A stretch of 64,000 nucleotides of DNA, taken from Streptomyces sp. NBC_00358 (GTDB taxonomy: Bacteria; Actinomycetota; Actinomycetes; Streptomycetales; Streptomycetaceae). Below the pieces are notes generated by a model. That model had not been told where the DNA came from. It worked only from the letters and a program-made list of their open reading frames with translations, and made no database searches. How positions within the stretch are numbered: the first letter of the stretch is position 1; each line of letters opens with the position of its first letter. The position numbers were made by a program, and so were the translations under genes. The stretch spans positions 1,922,001 through 1,986,000 of the forward strand of contig NZ_CP107976.1 in assembly GCF_036099295.1 (NCBI RefSeq), given 5' to 3'. Positions 41,006-50,173 of this stretch are shown piece by piece.

Positions 41006-42700
41006 GTGCGCATCACCATGCTCAGACGTTCCAGACATCGTTTCCTCGCCCTGCTGGGCACGGCCGCGCTGGCGCTCGCCGGGGCGGTCGCCCTGCCGGG
41101 TACGGCCCAGGCGGCCAACATCCTCTCCAACCCCGGCTTCGAGACGGGCAGTCTCTCCCCCTGGTCCTGCTCGGGCAACCTGGGTTCGATCGTCTCCAGC
41201 CCCGTCCACGGCGGCTCCAAAGCCCTTGCTGGGGCCGCGAGTTCGAGCGACAGCGCACAGTGCAGCCAGACCGTCTCGGTCCAGCCGAACACGACGTACA
41301 ACCTCACGGGCTGGGTCCGCGGCAGCTACGTCTACCTCGGCGTGGACGGCGGTGCCTCGAACTGGACGACGTCCACCTCGGCGTACAGCCAGCTCACCGT
41401 GCCCTTCACCACCGGCGCCTCGCAGACCAGCGCCAAGATCTATGTCCACGGCTGGTACGCGCAGGGCACCTACTACGCCGACGACATCAGCCTGGACGGT
41501 CCGGGCGGCGGCGGTGGCGGTTCCGACACCCAGGCGCCGACCGCGCCCACCGGTCTGACCTCCACCGGCAAGACCTCCTCCAGCGTGTCGCTGTCGTGGG
41601 GCGCGTCGAGCGACAACGTCGGCGTGACCGCGTACGACATCTACAGCGGCTCCAACCAGCTACTGAGCGTGGCGGGTACGAGTGCCACGGTCAGCGGACT
41701 GTCCGCGAGCACGGCCTACTCGTTCACCGTCAAGGCGCGGGACGCGGCCGGGAACACCTCCGCGGCCTCCAACTCCGTGAGCGTCACGACGAGCGCGGGC
41801 GGCGGCGGGGGCGGCACCGGCTTCAAGCAGGCCGCTCCCTATCTGTACGAGGGCTGGGGCGATCCCCCGAACCCGACCACGGTGATGAGCGCGACCGGCG
41901 TCAAGTGGTTCACGATGGCGTTCGTGCTCGACTCCGGCGGCTGCACCCCGGCCTGGGACGGCAGCCGCGCGCTGACCGGCGGCGCCGACCAGACGGCCAT
42001 CAACCAGATCCGTTCCGCGGGCGGTGACATCGTCCCCTCGTTCGGTGGCTGGCAGGGCAGCAAGCTCGGCGCCAACTGCTCCTCGGCGAGCGCGCTCGCC
42101 GGTGCTCTGCAGAAGGTGATCGACGCCTACGGCCTCAAGGCGATCGACATGGACATCGAGAACACCGACGAGTTCGAGAACGAAGCCGTCCAGGCGAAGA
42201 TCCTGACCGCGCTGAAGACGGTCAAGGCCAACAACCCCGGCCTGAGGACGATCGTCACCTTCGGCACCTCGACGACCGGCCCGACCTACTACGGCAACCG
42301 GCTCATCGAGCAGGCGCAGTCCCTGAACGCGGGCATCGACGTCTTCACCATCATGCCGTTCGACTTCGGCGGCGGCTCCGACATGTACGGCAACACCGTC
42401 AACGCCGCCGAGGGGCTGAAGACCAAGCTGAAGTCGACCTTCGGCTGGGACGACGCCACGGCGTACTCGCACATCGGCATCTCCGGCATGAACGGCCTGT
42501 CCGACCAGCAGGAGAACACCACCCCGGCCATCTGGACCTCGATCCGTGACTGGGCCAACACCCACCACATCGCGCGGCTCGCCTACTGGGCGGTCAACCG
42601 CGACCGGTCCTGCCCCGGCGGCGGCGTGGTGAGCAACTGCTCCGGCATCAGCCAGAGCACCTGGCAGTTCACGTCGATCACGGCCGGCTTCACGGGCTGA
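41006..42700 (+). CDS. Secreted GH18 chitinase with CBM and FnIII
   Basis: A 564-residue secreted enzyme: signal peptide (cleavage after TAQA, residue 36), a jelly-roll carbohydrate-binding module (about 37-165, NILSNPGFETGSLSPWSC), a Gly linker, a fibronectin III domain (about 178-263), a second Gly linker and a GH18 barrel (273-564). The active-site strand reads AIDMDIEN with D381, D383 and the acid E385; the first Asp of the usual DGxDxDxE is replaced by Lys. Degrades chitin to oligosaccharides. GTG 41006 or ATG 41018 could start. Regulated by the DasR-like boxes upstream. Confidence 0.92.
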   Translation: MRITMLRRSRHRFLALLGTAALALAGAVALPGTAQAANILSNPGFETGSLSPWSCSGNLGSIVSSPVHGGSKALAGAASSSDSAQCSQTVSVQPNTTYNLTGWVRGSYVYLGVDGGASNWTTSTSAYSQLTVPFTTGASQTSAKIYVHGWYAQGTYYADDISLDGPGGGGGGSDTQAPTAPTGLTSTGKTSSSVSLSWGASSDNVGVTAYDIYSGSNQLLSVAGTSATVSGLSASTAYSFTVKARDAAGNTSAASNSVSVTTSAGGGGGGTGFKQAAPYLYEGWGDPPNPTTVMSATGVKWFTMAFVLDSGGCTPAWDGSRALTGGADQTAINQIRSAGGDIVPSFGGWQGSKLGANCSSASALAGALQKVIDAYGLKAIDMDIENTDEFENEAVQAKILTALKTVKANNPGLRTIVTFGTSTTGPTYYGNRLIEQAQSLNAGIDVFTIMPFDFGGGSDMYGNTVNAAEGLKTKLKSTFGWDDATAYSHIGISGMNGLSDQQENTTPAIWTSIRDWANTHHIARLAYWAVNRDRSCPGGGVVSNCSGISQSTWQFTSITAGFTG

Positions 42701-42723
42701 GAACGACGGCGGGTCAACGCGGT

Positions 42724-42753
42724 GGGCCGCCCGGGGATGTCCCCGGGCGGCCC
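42724..42753. terminator. Chitinase terminator
   Basis: GGGCCGCCCGGGG pairs with CCCCGGGCGGCCC across loop ATGT, a 13-bp perfect stem 24 bases after the chitinase stop and 84 bases from the convergent phosphoesterase gene; it may serve both. Confidence 0.8.
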
Positions 42754-42836
42754 ATCGCGTCACGCTCTCGTCCGAGCCGACAGCCGTCCGCTGTACACCG
42801 GCCGCAGTCGCCGGCGATCGGCGGTCGGCGCGGCCG

Positions 42837-45593
42837 TCAGCCGTCCGACTCCGACGAGGGGAGGTAGGCGCCGGGCACGTCCTGGGGCGCGAAGATCTGG
42901 TGCTCCCCCGGGTAGGGCTCGGTCCACCCGTGCGTCTGGTACCAGGTGAAGTGGTTCATCTGCGCGGGGTTGGCGAAGTCGGGAACGGCGTTGGGCCCGG
43001 TCAGCCGCTGGTGCGACTTCCAGACGTCCCACTTCGCCGCGAGTGCCCGCTCGGCCGCCGGCACCTTCGCCGAGGGCACCGGTGCGGCGGCGGGGTCCGG
43101 CGGCGCGGGAGTGTCCACACCGCAGGAGGGCGGGGTCTTGAGACCGTCGGTCAGCGAGGTCCGGTTGGGCAGCGCGGTGAACGGCGTGTAGTCCGCGTGC
43201 CGGGTGAAGGCCGCGCTCATCGGGGTGGCGGCGCTGTCCTTCTGGTTCATCGGGTGGACCCCGAGGATCTGCTCGATGGTCCGGATCATCGTGATCTGCG
43301 AGTAGTAGTGGCTGTCGACGACACCGTGCCGGGCCCAGGGGCTGATGATCTGTATCGGGGCACGGTGGCCGTCGACATGGTCGAGTCCGGCCTGGGAGTC
43401 GTCCTCGACCACGAAGATCGCCGAGTCCTTCCAGTACTTGCTGTGCGAGATCTCGTCGACGATCCGGCCGGTCGCGAGGTCGTTGTCCGCGACCTGGGCG
43501 GCCGCGTTCGCCGGACCGCCGGTGTGGTCGCTGGAGAGCCAGAACATGTTCAGGTTCGCCGGACCGTTCTTCTCGAAGTCCTGCTTCCAGATCTGCTCCC
43601 GGTAGATGTCCGGGACGCTGGTGTCGAACTTCGGGAAGCCGTGCACGGACACGTCGTTGAGCGACGGGATCGGTGAGGACGAGTTCAGGGTGTACGCGGT
43701 GTCCTGCCCGGTCGACGCCATTTTCCTGGAGTCGCAGTACAGGTTCTGCCAGCTCGCGTCCGACGGCTTGGTCAGGAACTGCTGGAACTCGCCGAAGTCC
43801 CGCGCCGACTTCCCCGTCGCCTGGGTGCCGGTCCACAGGAAGCCGGTCCGCTGGTGGCCGAGCGCGTCGTCCTCGGTGTCGTAACTGCGCAGGTACTCAC
43901 CGGCCGAGGACTCGGTGTACTCCGGATCGTCCGCCTGCATCAGCCAGTTGTGCCCCTCGGCGGAGTTCGTGCCGATGTCGTACGTGTTGTCGTACAGCCC
44001 GAACTGCCGTGCCAGCGCGTGCTGGTTGGGCGTCACGTTCTCCCCGAACTGGGCCAGCGAGGGATCGCCGTTGCCCTCCGGGACATCCCCGTAGACCTGG
44101 TCGTAGGTCCGGTTCTCCTTGACGAGGAGGAAGACGTGCTTGATCGTCGAGGGATCGCCGAGCCGCAGCGGGACGGGTACGGGCTTCGCGTGGCTCCTGC
44201 CCTTGGACCAAGTGACCGACCCTGGGGTCCAGCCGTTCTGCCGGAAGACCTTGGCCGTCTGCGCCCGGATGACGCTGTCGTCCGGCAGCGTGAACCGCTG
44301 CACGCTCGATGTCGTGTCGTGGGTGCCGTGCGCGGTGCCACTGATGGTCCGACGGGCGTCTATGCCACGGGTGTTGGAGACCAGAACGTCCTTGCCGGCC
44401 GAGGCGATCTCGGCCGGGAAGTAGTCCGTCGGGAGCAGGCCGACGTAGCGGACCGGATCCTGCGGGGACCGGTACCGGTAGACGGCCACCGCGTTCGCGC
44501 GGCCGAGCGTCACCAGGAGGTGGCCGTCGTCGGTGAGCGTCACCGCGTCGGGCTCGTAGCCCACCGACGCCTCCGGCCACGGCTGGGTCGCGATGGTCTG
44601 GACGACCTTGTCCTTGGCGGTGTCGATGACCGACACGTCGTTGGTGGCCGTGTCGGTGACGAACACCGCCCCCTTCCTGGCGTACAGGGCGGTCGGGTGC
44701 AGACCGACGGGGACGCTCACGACGGCGGCGTCCGGGTTCGCCAGGTCGATGACGCTGACGGTGCCGGTGGTGGTGGCCGCGGTGACCGGGTCGGCCGGCA
44801 CCTGGGTGCCGTAGGAGTTGATCGTGGTGTCGCCGGCCCGCGCCTCGCGCCCGCCCTCGTTGCTGACGTAGAGCTTGGTGCCGACCTCGACCATGTCACG
44901 CGGGGCGTTGCCCACGCTCCAGCTCTGCCGGAGGGACCCCGTGGCCGCGTCGATGGCGACCACCCGGTTCTGTCCGTTGACCGCGGAGTAGACGGTGGAG
45001 CCGTCCGGCGAGAACACCGCCGCGCCGACCAGCGCGTGTTTGGGCCCGTCGGCCGGGATCGGGACGAACACCGGACCGGTGACACCGCCGTCCGGGTTAA
45101 CGGTCAGCCTGGTGTATCCGTCTGTCTGGCCGAGCCAGAGCTGCGAGCCGTCGGGCGAGTAGGTGGGGCCTTCCTGACCCACGCTGTTGCCGCTGAGGCG
45201 CGGGCTCGACGACGCGGCGGCGCTGACGAGTTGCTGCACCTTGAAGTTCTTCACGTCGACGATCGCGAGCGCGCTCCCGCCGTCGGTGAGCGAGGCCGCG
45301 AGGTGCGTGCCGTCCGGGCTCACCGAGGACGACATGATCTTTCCGTTGTCGATGACGAGCCGGTCGCCGTACGGGGCGAGGTACTGGTCGCTGGAGACGA
45401 CCTGACCCCGATCGGTGATCTGGCCGACCTGGTCGGTGCCGAACTCGTGCGTCTGGGCGAACGCGGCCCCGGTGGCGACCAGGGCGAGGACGGTGGTGCC
45501 TGCCGTGACGAGAGGTATCCGTCTGCCGGTGTGTCTGCCGAGAAGGCCCGAACGCCCCTTCTCGGCACGCCGACGGCGACGCGTTACCTGCAT
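42837..45593 (-). CDS. YncE beta-propeller / phosphoesterase fusion, exported
   Basis: A 918-residue protein. A basic start and hydrophobic stretch (PLVTAGTTVLALVATGAAFA) mark export. An N-terminal seven-bladed YVTN/YncE-type propeller (about 70-470, repeats such as GTVSVIDLANPDAAVVSVPVG and NDVSVIDTAKDKVVQTI) precedes a phosphoesterase/alkaline-phosphatase superfamily domain. That domain shows IKHVFLLVKENRTYDQVYGD, NTYDIGTNSAEGHNWL and FVVEDDSQAGLDHVDGHRAP with the metal ligands. Members include phospholipase C-like and acid phosphatases. It starts four bases after an ABC permease stop, the last gene of a three-gene operon. Confidence 0.88.
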   Translation of the reverse strand: MQVTRRRRRAEKGRSGLLGRHTGRRIPLVTAGTTVLALVATGAAFAQTHEFGTDQVGQITDRGQVVSSDQYLAPYGDRLVIDNGKIMSSSVSPDGTHLAASLTDGGSALAIVDVKNFKVQQLVSAAASSSPRLSGNSVGQEGPTYSPDGSQLWLGQTDGYTRLTVNPDGGVTGPVFVPIPADGPKHALVGAAVFSPDGSTVYSAVNGQNRVVAIDAATGSLRQSWSVGNAPRDMVEVGTKLYVSNEGGREARAGDTTINSYGTQVPADPVTAATTTGTVSVIDLANPDAAVVSVPVGLHPTALYARKGAVFVTDTATNDVSVIDTAKDKVVQTIATQPWPEASVGYEPDAVTLTDDGHLLVTLGRANAVAVYRYRSPQDPVRYVGLLPTDYFPAEIASAGKDVLVSNTRGIDARRTISGTAHGTHDTTSSVQRFTLPDDSVIRAQTAKVFRQNGWTPGSVTWSKGRSHAKPVPVPLRLGDPSTIKHVFLLVKENRTYDQVYGDVPEGNGDPSLAQFGENVTPNQHALARQFGLYDNTYDIGTNSAEGHNWLMQADDPEYTESSAGEYLRSYDTEDDALGHQRTGFLWTGTQATGKSARDFGEFQQFLTKPSDASWQNLYCDSRKMASTGQDTAYTLNSSSPIPSLNDVSVHGFPKFDTSVPDIYREQIWKQDFEKNGPANLNMFWLSSDHTGGPANAAAQVADNDLATGRIVDEISHSKYWKDSAIFVVEDDSQAGLDHVDGHRAPIQIISPWARHGVVDSHYYSQITMIRTIEQILGVHPMNQKDSAATPMSAAFTRHADYTPFTALPNRTSLTDGLKTPPSCGVDTPAPPDPAAAPVPSAKVPAAERALAAKWDVWKSHQRLTGPNAVPDFANPAQMNHFTWYQTHGWTEPYPGEHQIFAPQDVPGAYLPSSESDG

Positions 45594-45597
45594 GGAG

Positions 45598-46983
45598 TCA
45601 TCCCTTCGAGGTGGCGAGCAGGTCGACGTCTCCGTCGAACTGCCACAGCGGGTTCGGTGCGTCCCCGGCCGGGGTGCGGACCAGGAAGTAGCCGTTCACG
45701 TCCTTCGGTCCGTCACCATCGGCCATGTACCGGCCGTCCGGGGTGACATCGAGCTGGTAGACGGCCGTCCCCACGGCGTCGACGCCGGGCAGACGCCAGG
45801 AGACGACACAGCGCCAGTCGTTGCCCGGCCCTTCGGGCGCGACGTCGACGCTTCCCTTGTCGCAGGCGGCCGTGACCTTGAGCTGCGCCTCCGTGACGGC
45901 CGGGCGGTTGAGCTCCCTGGTCTGGAGCCGGTAGAGGTGGGCGAACGCCGTGGCGGCCGAGCGCTGCACCTTGTCCTGGTCGATCCCGGAGCCGGTGGCC
46001 CCCGTCCCGGCGCCGACGACCGCGACCGTCACCGCGGCCAGCACGGCGAGCGGCAGGACTGCGGCGACGAGCGCGCCGCGGCCCGGGCCGTCGTGGGCCG
46101 CGTCGGTGAAGTCGCGCCGCATGAAGAGCGCGTAGGCCGACACGGTCGCGGTCACGGCCCACAGCAGGCTGACCGCGACGCCGATCAGCAGCGGGCCGAG
46201 CTGTTCGGGGCTGGTGAACAGACCGTTCCAGGAGATGAAGGCGTAGCCGGGCAGCGCGAGGCGGACGGCCACGGGGAGCGGCAGCATCTGGACGAGCTGC
46301 ATCGCGAGCGCGACGAGTGCCGGCAGCAGAAGTCCCGTCGGGGACCGTCCCAGAGTGACGGACCCGAGCAGCCCGATGGCGGCGAGCGCCAGGGTCGGGG
46401 CGAGGACGCAGGCCCAGGCGAGCAGGACCCTGCCGGCGGCGTCCGCCGCCGTGAGGAGGTGGCCGTCGAGCCCGACCAGCGGCTGGTCGCCGACCGCCAC
46501 CACCCCGCCGAGCACACTGGAGGCGACCAGTCCCGCGACGAGCAGCAGGACGACGGTGAGACCGGCCAGCGCCTTCGCCGCGAAGATCCGGCTCGGTGAG
46601 CGGACCGCGACGAGCAGATGGCGCCAGGTGCCGAGCCGGTCCTCCGAGGCGAAGACGTCACCGGCGACGACCGAGGTCAGCAGCGGGAGCGCCCAGGTGC
46701 CCGCGAAGCCGAGCGTCACCAGTGCTCCGGCCCACCCCGTGGCGTGCATCCAGCGGCCGAAGAGGGTGTCGACGGGGAGCGTGCCCTGTCCGCCGACCAC
46801 GGCGACGAAGAGCGCCGGCGCGATCCAGCAGGCCAGGACCAGCAGGCGGATCCGCCACTGCGAGACGAGTTTGACCAGTTCGAAGCGGTAGACGCGGGCG
46901 ACCGGGACACGGGGTGCGCCGGCGACGGCCTCCTGCGGTGCCTCCGCCGCGAGTTCGCCGTCCTCGGTGACGGTCGCTGTCAT
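45598..46983 (-). CDS. ABC-2-type exporter permease
   Basis: A 461-residue membrane protein with about six to seven hydrophobic segments (for example LLVLACWIAPALFVAVVGG and GLTVVLLLVAGLVASSVLGG) and a long C-terminal extracytoplasmic domain from about residue 330 (VQRSAATAFAHLYRLQTRELNRPAV). ATG overlaps the ATPase stop (ATGA). The large soluble end is not usual for ABC-2 permeases. Confidence 0.8.
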   Translation of the reverse strand: MTATVTEDGELAAEAPQEAVAGAPRVPVARVYRFELVKLVSQWRIRLLVLACWIAPALFVAVVGGQGTLPVDTLFGRWMHATGWAGALVTLGFAGTWALPLLTSVVAGDVFASEDRLGTWRHLLVAVRSPSRIFAAKALAGLTVVLLLVAGLVASSVLGGVVAVGDQPLVGLDGHLLTAADAAGRVLLAWACVLAPTLALAAIGLLGSVTLGRSPTGLLLPALVALAMQLVQMLPLPVAVRLALPGYAFISWNGLFTSPEQLGPLLIGVAVSLLWAVTATVSAYALFMRRDFTDAAHDGPGRGALVAAVLPLAVLAAVTVAVVGAGTGATGSGIDQDKVQRSAATAFAHLYRLQTRELNRPAVTEAQLKVTAACDKGSVDVAPEGPGNDWRCVVSWRLPGVDAVGTAVYQLDVTPDGRYMADGDGPKDVNGYFLVRTPAGDAPNPLWQFDGDVDLLATSKG

Positions 46984-47921
46984 CCGCCGGTCTCCTTCTG
47001 CTCGGTGAGGGCGAGGAACGCGGCTTCGAGCGGCGACACCACGGGGGCGAGTCCACGCAGGGCGATGCCCGCCCGGACGAGCCGCACCACCAGTTCGTCG
47101 ACGGCGGGTACCAGCGCGCGCACGACGAGGGCGTCGGCGTCGTGGCGCGGCGCGGCGTCGTCGACGACCCTGATCCCGGCCGTGCCGAGGGCCAGCAGCC
47201 GGGCCGCCGACGGATCGGAGGTGAGCACCCGGTAGTCGAGTGCGCCGTTCTCGGCGGCGAGCTTGCTCAACGGGCCGGAGAAGACGACCCGTCCGGTGGC
47301 GAGGACGGTGACCTCGGAGCACAGGACCTGGAGATCGTCCATGCGGTGGCTGGAGAGGACGACCGCGGTTCCGTTCTCCGCGAGCCGGGTGAGGACACCG
47401 TGCACATGCTGTTTTCCGGCCGGGTCGAGGCCGTTGGACGGTTCGTCGAGCACGAGCAGCCGGGGCTCGGTGAGCAGGGCGGCGGCGAGGCCGAGCCGCT
47501 GACGCATGCCGAGGGAGTAGCCGCGGGCCTGGTCGTCGGCGACATCGGTGAGACCGACCCGGTGGAGCACCTCGTCGACGCCGGCCTCCCGCGCGCTCCG
47601 GCCGCGGAGTGCGGCCAGGGCGGCGAGGTTCTGCCGGGCGGTGAGCGAGGGGTACAGGCCGGGCCCGTCCACGAATCCGGCGACGCCGTCGGGTGCGGCG
47701 AGCGCCCGGCTCACCGGGGCGCCCAGGATCTCCAACCGGCCCTCGTCGGCGACGGCCAGGCTGAGCAGGAGACCGAGCAGGGTCGTCTTCCCGGCGCCGT
47801 TCGGCCCCACCAGGCCGTGGATCCGACCCCGCGTCACATCCAGATCGACGCCGTCCAGCGCGACGACGTCACCGAAGCACTTGGTGATCCCACGAGCCCG
47901 GACCGCGAGGAGTCTGTCCAT
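46980..47921 (-). CDS. ABC exporter ATPase
   Basis: A 313-residue ATPase: Walker A GPNGAGKTT near residue 39, signature YSLGMRQRLGLAAALL, Walker B LLVLDEPSNGLDPAG, H-loop VVLSSHRMDDLQ. The SLGMRQR wording belongs to the DrrA/BcrA-like export class. The C-terminal 90 residues are the usual DUF-type tail of these exporters. First gene of the operon with the permease and phosphoesterase fusion; substrate unknown. Confidence 0.9.
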   Translation of the reverse strand: MDRLLAVRARGITKCFGDVVALDGVDLDVTRGRIHGLVGPNGAGKTTLLGLLLSLAVADEGRLEILGAPVSRALAAPDGVAGFVDGPGLYPSLTARQNLAALAALRGRSAREAGVDEVLHRVGLTDVADDQARGYSLGMRQRLGLAAALLTEPRLLVLDEPSNGLDPAGKQHVHGVLTRLAENGTAVVLSSHRMDDLQVLCSEVTVLATGRVVFSGPLSKLAAENGALDYRVLTSDPSAARLLALGTAGIRVVDDAAPRHDADALVVRALVPAVDELVVRLVRAGIALRGLAPVVSPLEAAFLALTEQKETGG

Positions 47922-48110
47922 GAGCCCCTATGAGTCCCTTCCTCCGAAGCACTCGACGCACACGACGCACACGACGCACTCAGGGACCATAGGGCCGCTG
48001 CACGACACGGGCACGGACGGACGGTTGAACACCCAGGGAACGGATCGTCAAGGCGTCGGCAAGTCCGTCGCGCAAAGCGGTCGTCATCGACACGGACCCG
48101 GGCAGCCTCC

Positions 48111-48135
48111 GCCGGCGCCGAATCCGGGCGCCGGC
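48111..48135 (-). terminator. Hairpin downstream of GH4 gene
   Basis: GCCGGCGCC and GGCGCCGGC form a 9-bp stem with a 7-base loop, flanked by complementary CCTCC/GGAGG bases. It lies 38 bases after the glycosidase stop. Confidence 0.55.
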
Positions 48136-48173
48136 CGGACGGAGGCGCGATACCCTTCCTTCCCGATCGGCCG

Positions 48174-49511
48174 CTATCTCAGGTAGGCCAGACCGGGGTG
48201 TTCGGCCGTGTAGCCGTCGACCAGCGCGCGTGCCACGTTCACGGAGTCGACGAGCGGATGCAGGGCGAAGGCCTTCACCGCGGTCGTGCGGGACCCGGAC
48301 TCGGCGGCCAGGAGCACCTCCCGCTCGACCGCCTTGACCGAGCAGACCAGTCCGGTGGCGTGGCCGGGCAGCGGGTCGACGGCGACCGGGTGCGCGCCGT
48401 TGGCGTCCACCAGGCAGGGCACCTCGATGACGGCCTCGGCGTCCAGGGCGCCGAGCGTGCCGCGGTTGCGGACGTTGAGGATCAGGGTGGTCCGTTCGTC
48501 GCGGGCGATGGCCCGCATCAGGGCGAGCGCCACCTTCTCGTAGCCGCCCGCGAGGTCGTCCTCCTCGCGTTCGCCGGCACCGGCGGCGTCGCGGTTCTCC
48601 GCCATGTACGTGGCCTCCCGCTCGGCGCGGGTGCGGTCCCAGGCGGAAAGGGCTGCGGCGTCCGGTCGCTTCATCTCGTCGTAGAAACCGGCCTGTTGGT
48701 CGCGCAGGAACGCGCCGCGCGTCTTCTCGGCCCGCTGGTAGGCGCGTACGGTCTCGCGGTTGAAGTAGTAGTAGTGCAGGTACTCGTTGGGCACGGCGCC
48801 GAGGGACTGGAGCCACTCGGGGCCGAAGAGCCGGCCCTCCTCGAAGGAGCCGAGCAGGGCGGGGTCGGCGAGCAGTCGCGGGAGTTCGTCGCGGCCCGCG
48901 ATCCGCAGGCCCCGTACCCAGCCGAGGTGGTTGAGCCCGACGTAGTCGATCCACGCCTCGCGCGGGTTCGCGCCGAGGACCCTGGCGATGCGGCGGCCGA
49001 GGCCGACCGGCGAGTCGCAGATGCCGATCACCCGGTCGCCGAGGTGGCGGGACATGGCTTCGGTGACCAGTCCCGCCGGGTTGGTGAAGTTGATGACCCA
49101 GGCGTCGGGGGCGAGCCGGGCCACCCGGCGCGCGATGTCGACGGCGACGGGCACCGTGCGCAGGCCGTACGCGATGCCGCCGGCGCCGACCGTCTCCTGG
49201 CCGAGGACGTCCTGGCCGAGGGCGACGCGCTCGTCCGCCGCGCGCCCCTCCAGGCCGCCGACACGGATCGCGGAGAAGACGAAGTCGGCGCCGCGCAGGG
49301 CCTCGTCCAGGTCGGTGGTGACGGTCACCTCCGGGGCGGCCGGGTCTCCCGCCGCCTGCTCGGCGAGGACACGGGCGACCGCCGAGAGCCGTTCCACGTC
49401 CAGGTCGTGCAGCACGACCCGGGTGACGCGGCCCTCGGCGCGGTCCCCGAGGAGCGCCCCGTACACGAGCGGGACGCGGAAACCGCCACCGCCCAGAATG
49501 GTCAGTCTCAC
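48174..49511 (-). CDS. GH4 6-phospho-beta-glucosidase-like glycosidase
   Basis: A 445-residue NAD- and metal-dependent glycosidase of family 4. N-terminal ILGGGGFR (5-12) binds NAD; NFTNPAGLVTEAM (141-153), GICDSP with metal-binding C165 and GLNHLGW (192-198, H195) are the family's catalytic features. GH4 enzymes work through oxidation at C3 and accept phosphorylated or free glycosides. No phosphotransferase gene is nearby, so the phospho-specificity is uncertain. GTG start with GAAGG upstream. Monocistronic. Confidence 0.88.
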   Translation of the reverse strand: MRLTILGGGGFRVPLVYGALLGDRAEGRVTRVVLHDLDVERLSAVARVLAEQAAGDPAAPEVTVTTDLDEALRGADFVFSAIRVGGLEGRAADERVALGQDVLGQETVGAGGIAYGLRTVPVAVDIARRVARLAPDAWVINFTNPAGLVTEAMSRHLGDRVIGICDSPVGLGRRIARVLGANPREAWIDYVGLNHLGWVRGLRIAGRDELPRLLADPALLGSFEEGRLFGPEWLQSLGAVPNEYLHYYYFNRETVRAYQRAEKTRGAFLRDQQAGFYDEMKRPDAAALSAWDRTRAEREATYMAENRDAAGAGEREEDDLAGGYEKVALALMRAIARDERTTLILNVRNRGTLGALDAEAVIEVPCLVDANGAHPVAVDPLPGHATGLVCSVKAVEREVLLAAESGSRTTAVKAFALHPLVDSVNVARALVDGYTAEHPGLAYLR

Positions 49512-49717
49512 GCAAGTACCACCTTCGCAGTTCGTCCGGGGACACGGGCCGGGCGGCGAGTGGGCACGCCACGGCCGGCTGTTCCGCCCACGTCTTCCAG
49601 GAGGCAGCCTGCCATCGTCTCCCCGGACGGTCCGCCACCACCGCGTCGAGTCCCCCGAACCCGCGGCCCTTCGCCCTCGTCGCCTCCCCCGTCACCGCTT
49701 TCACGGCTCGGCACCGC

Positions 49718-50173
49718 TCAGACGTAGAACCGCGACAGGCTCCGCAGGACGGCGGCGGGCTTCCCGCCGCCTTCGATCTCCACCGTGCCGTCGACGGCGA
49801 TCTGCACTCCGCCCGGCACGTCGTCGACCGAGGCGAGCCGCGCGACCAGCCGGATGCGCGAGCCGGCCTTCACGGGGGCGGGGAACCGCACCTTGTCCAG
49901 GCCGTAGTTGACCTTCGTGGTCACGCCCTCCACCTCAAGGAGCTCGGTGAAGAGCGGGATGAAGAGGGACAGGGTCAGATAGCCGTGCGCGATGGGCGCG
50001 CCGAACGGGCCCTCCGCCGCGCGCGCCGGGTCGGTGTGGATCCACTGGTGGTCGCCCGTGGCGTCGGCGAAGGTGTCGATCCGCTGCTGGGTGACCTCGG
50101 TCCACTCACTGGTGCCGAGGTCGCCGCCCGCGAGCTTCCTGAGCTCGTCGAGGCCGTTCACGGTGATGGTCAT
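49718..50173 (-). CDS. MaoC-family hydratase
   Basis: A 151-residue single hot-dog-fold protein: DRIDTFADATGDHQWIHTDPARA-type region (residues about 30-50, with catalytic D and H) and PFGAPIAHGYLTLSLF. Probably hydrates an enoyl-CoA or resembles the R-specific enoyl-CoA hydratases. ATG overlaps the ligase stop by 4 bases. Last gene of a four-gene catabolic operon. Confidence 0.88.
   Translation of the reverse strand: MTITVNGLDELRKLAGGDLGTSEWTEVTQQRIDTFADATGDHQWIHTDPARAAEGPFGAPIAHGYLTLSLFIPLFTELLEVEGVTTKVNYGLDKVRFPAPVKAGSRIRLVARLASVDDVPGGVQIAVDGTVEIEGGGKPAAVLRSLSRFYV

Noticed and set aside
47922..48110. CGACGCACA direct repeats and an inverted CCCTAT/ATAGGG pair before the ABC exporter
   Set aside because: Too short and irregular to call an operator with confidence; may be part of the exporter promoter.
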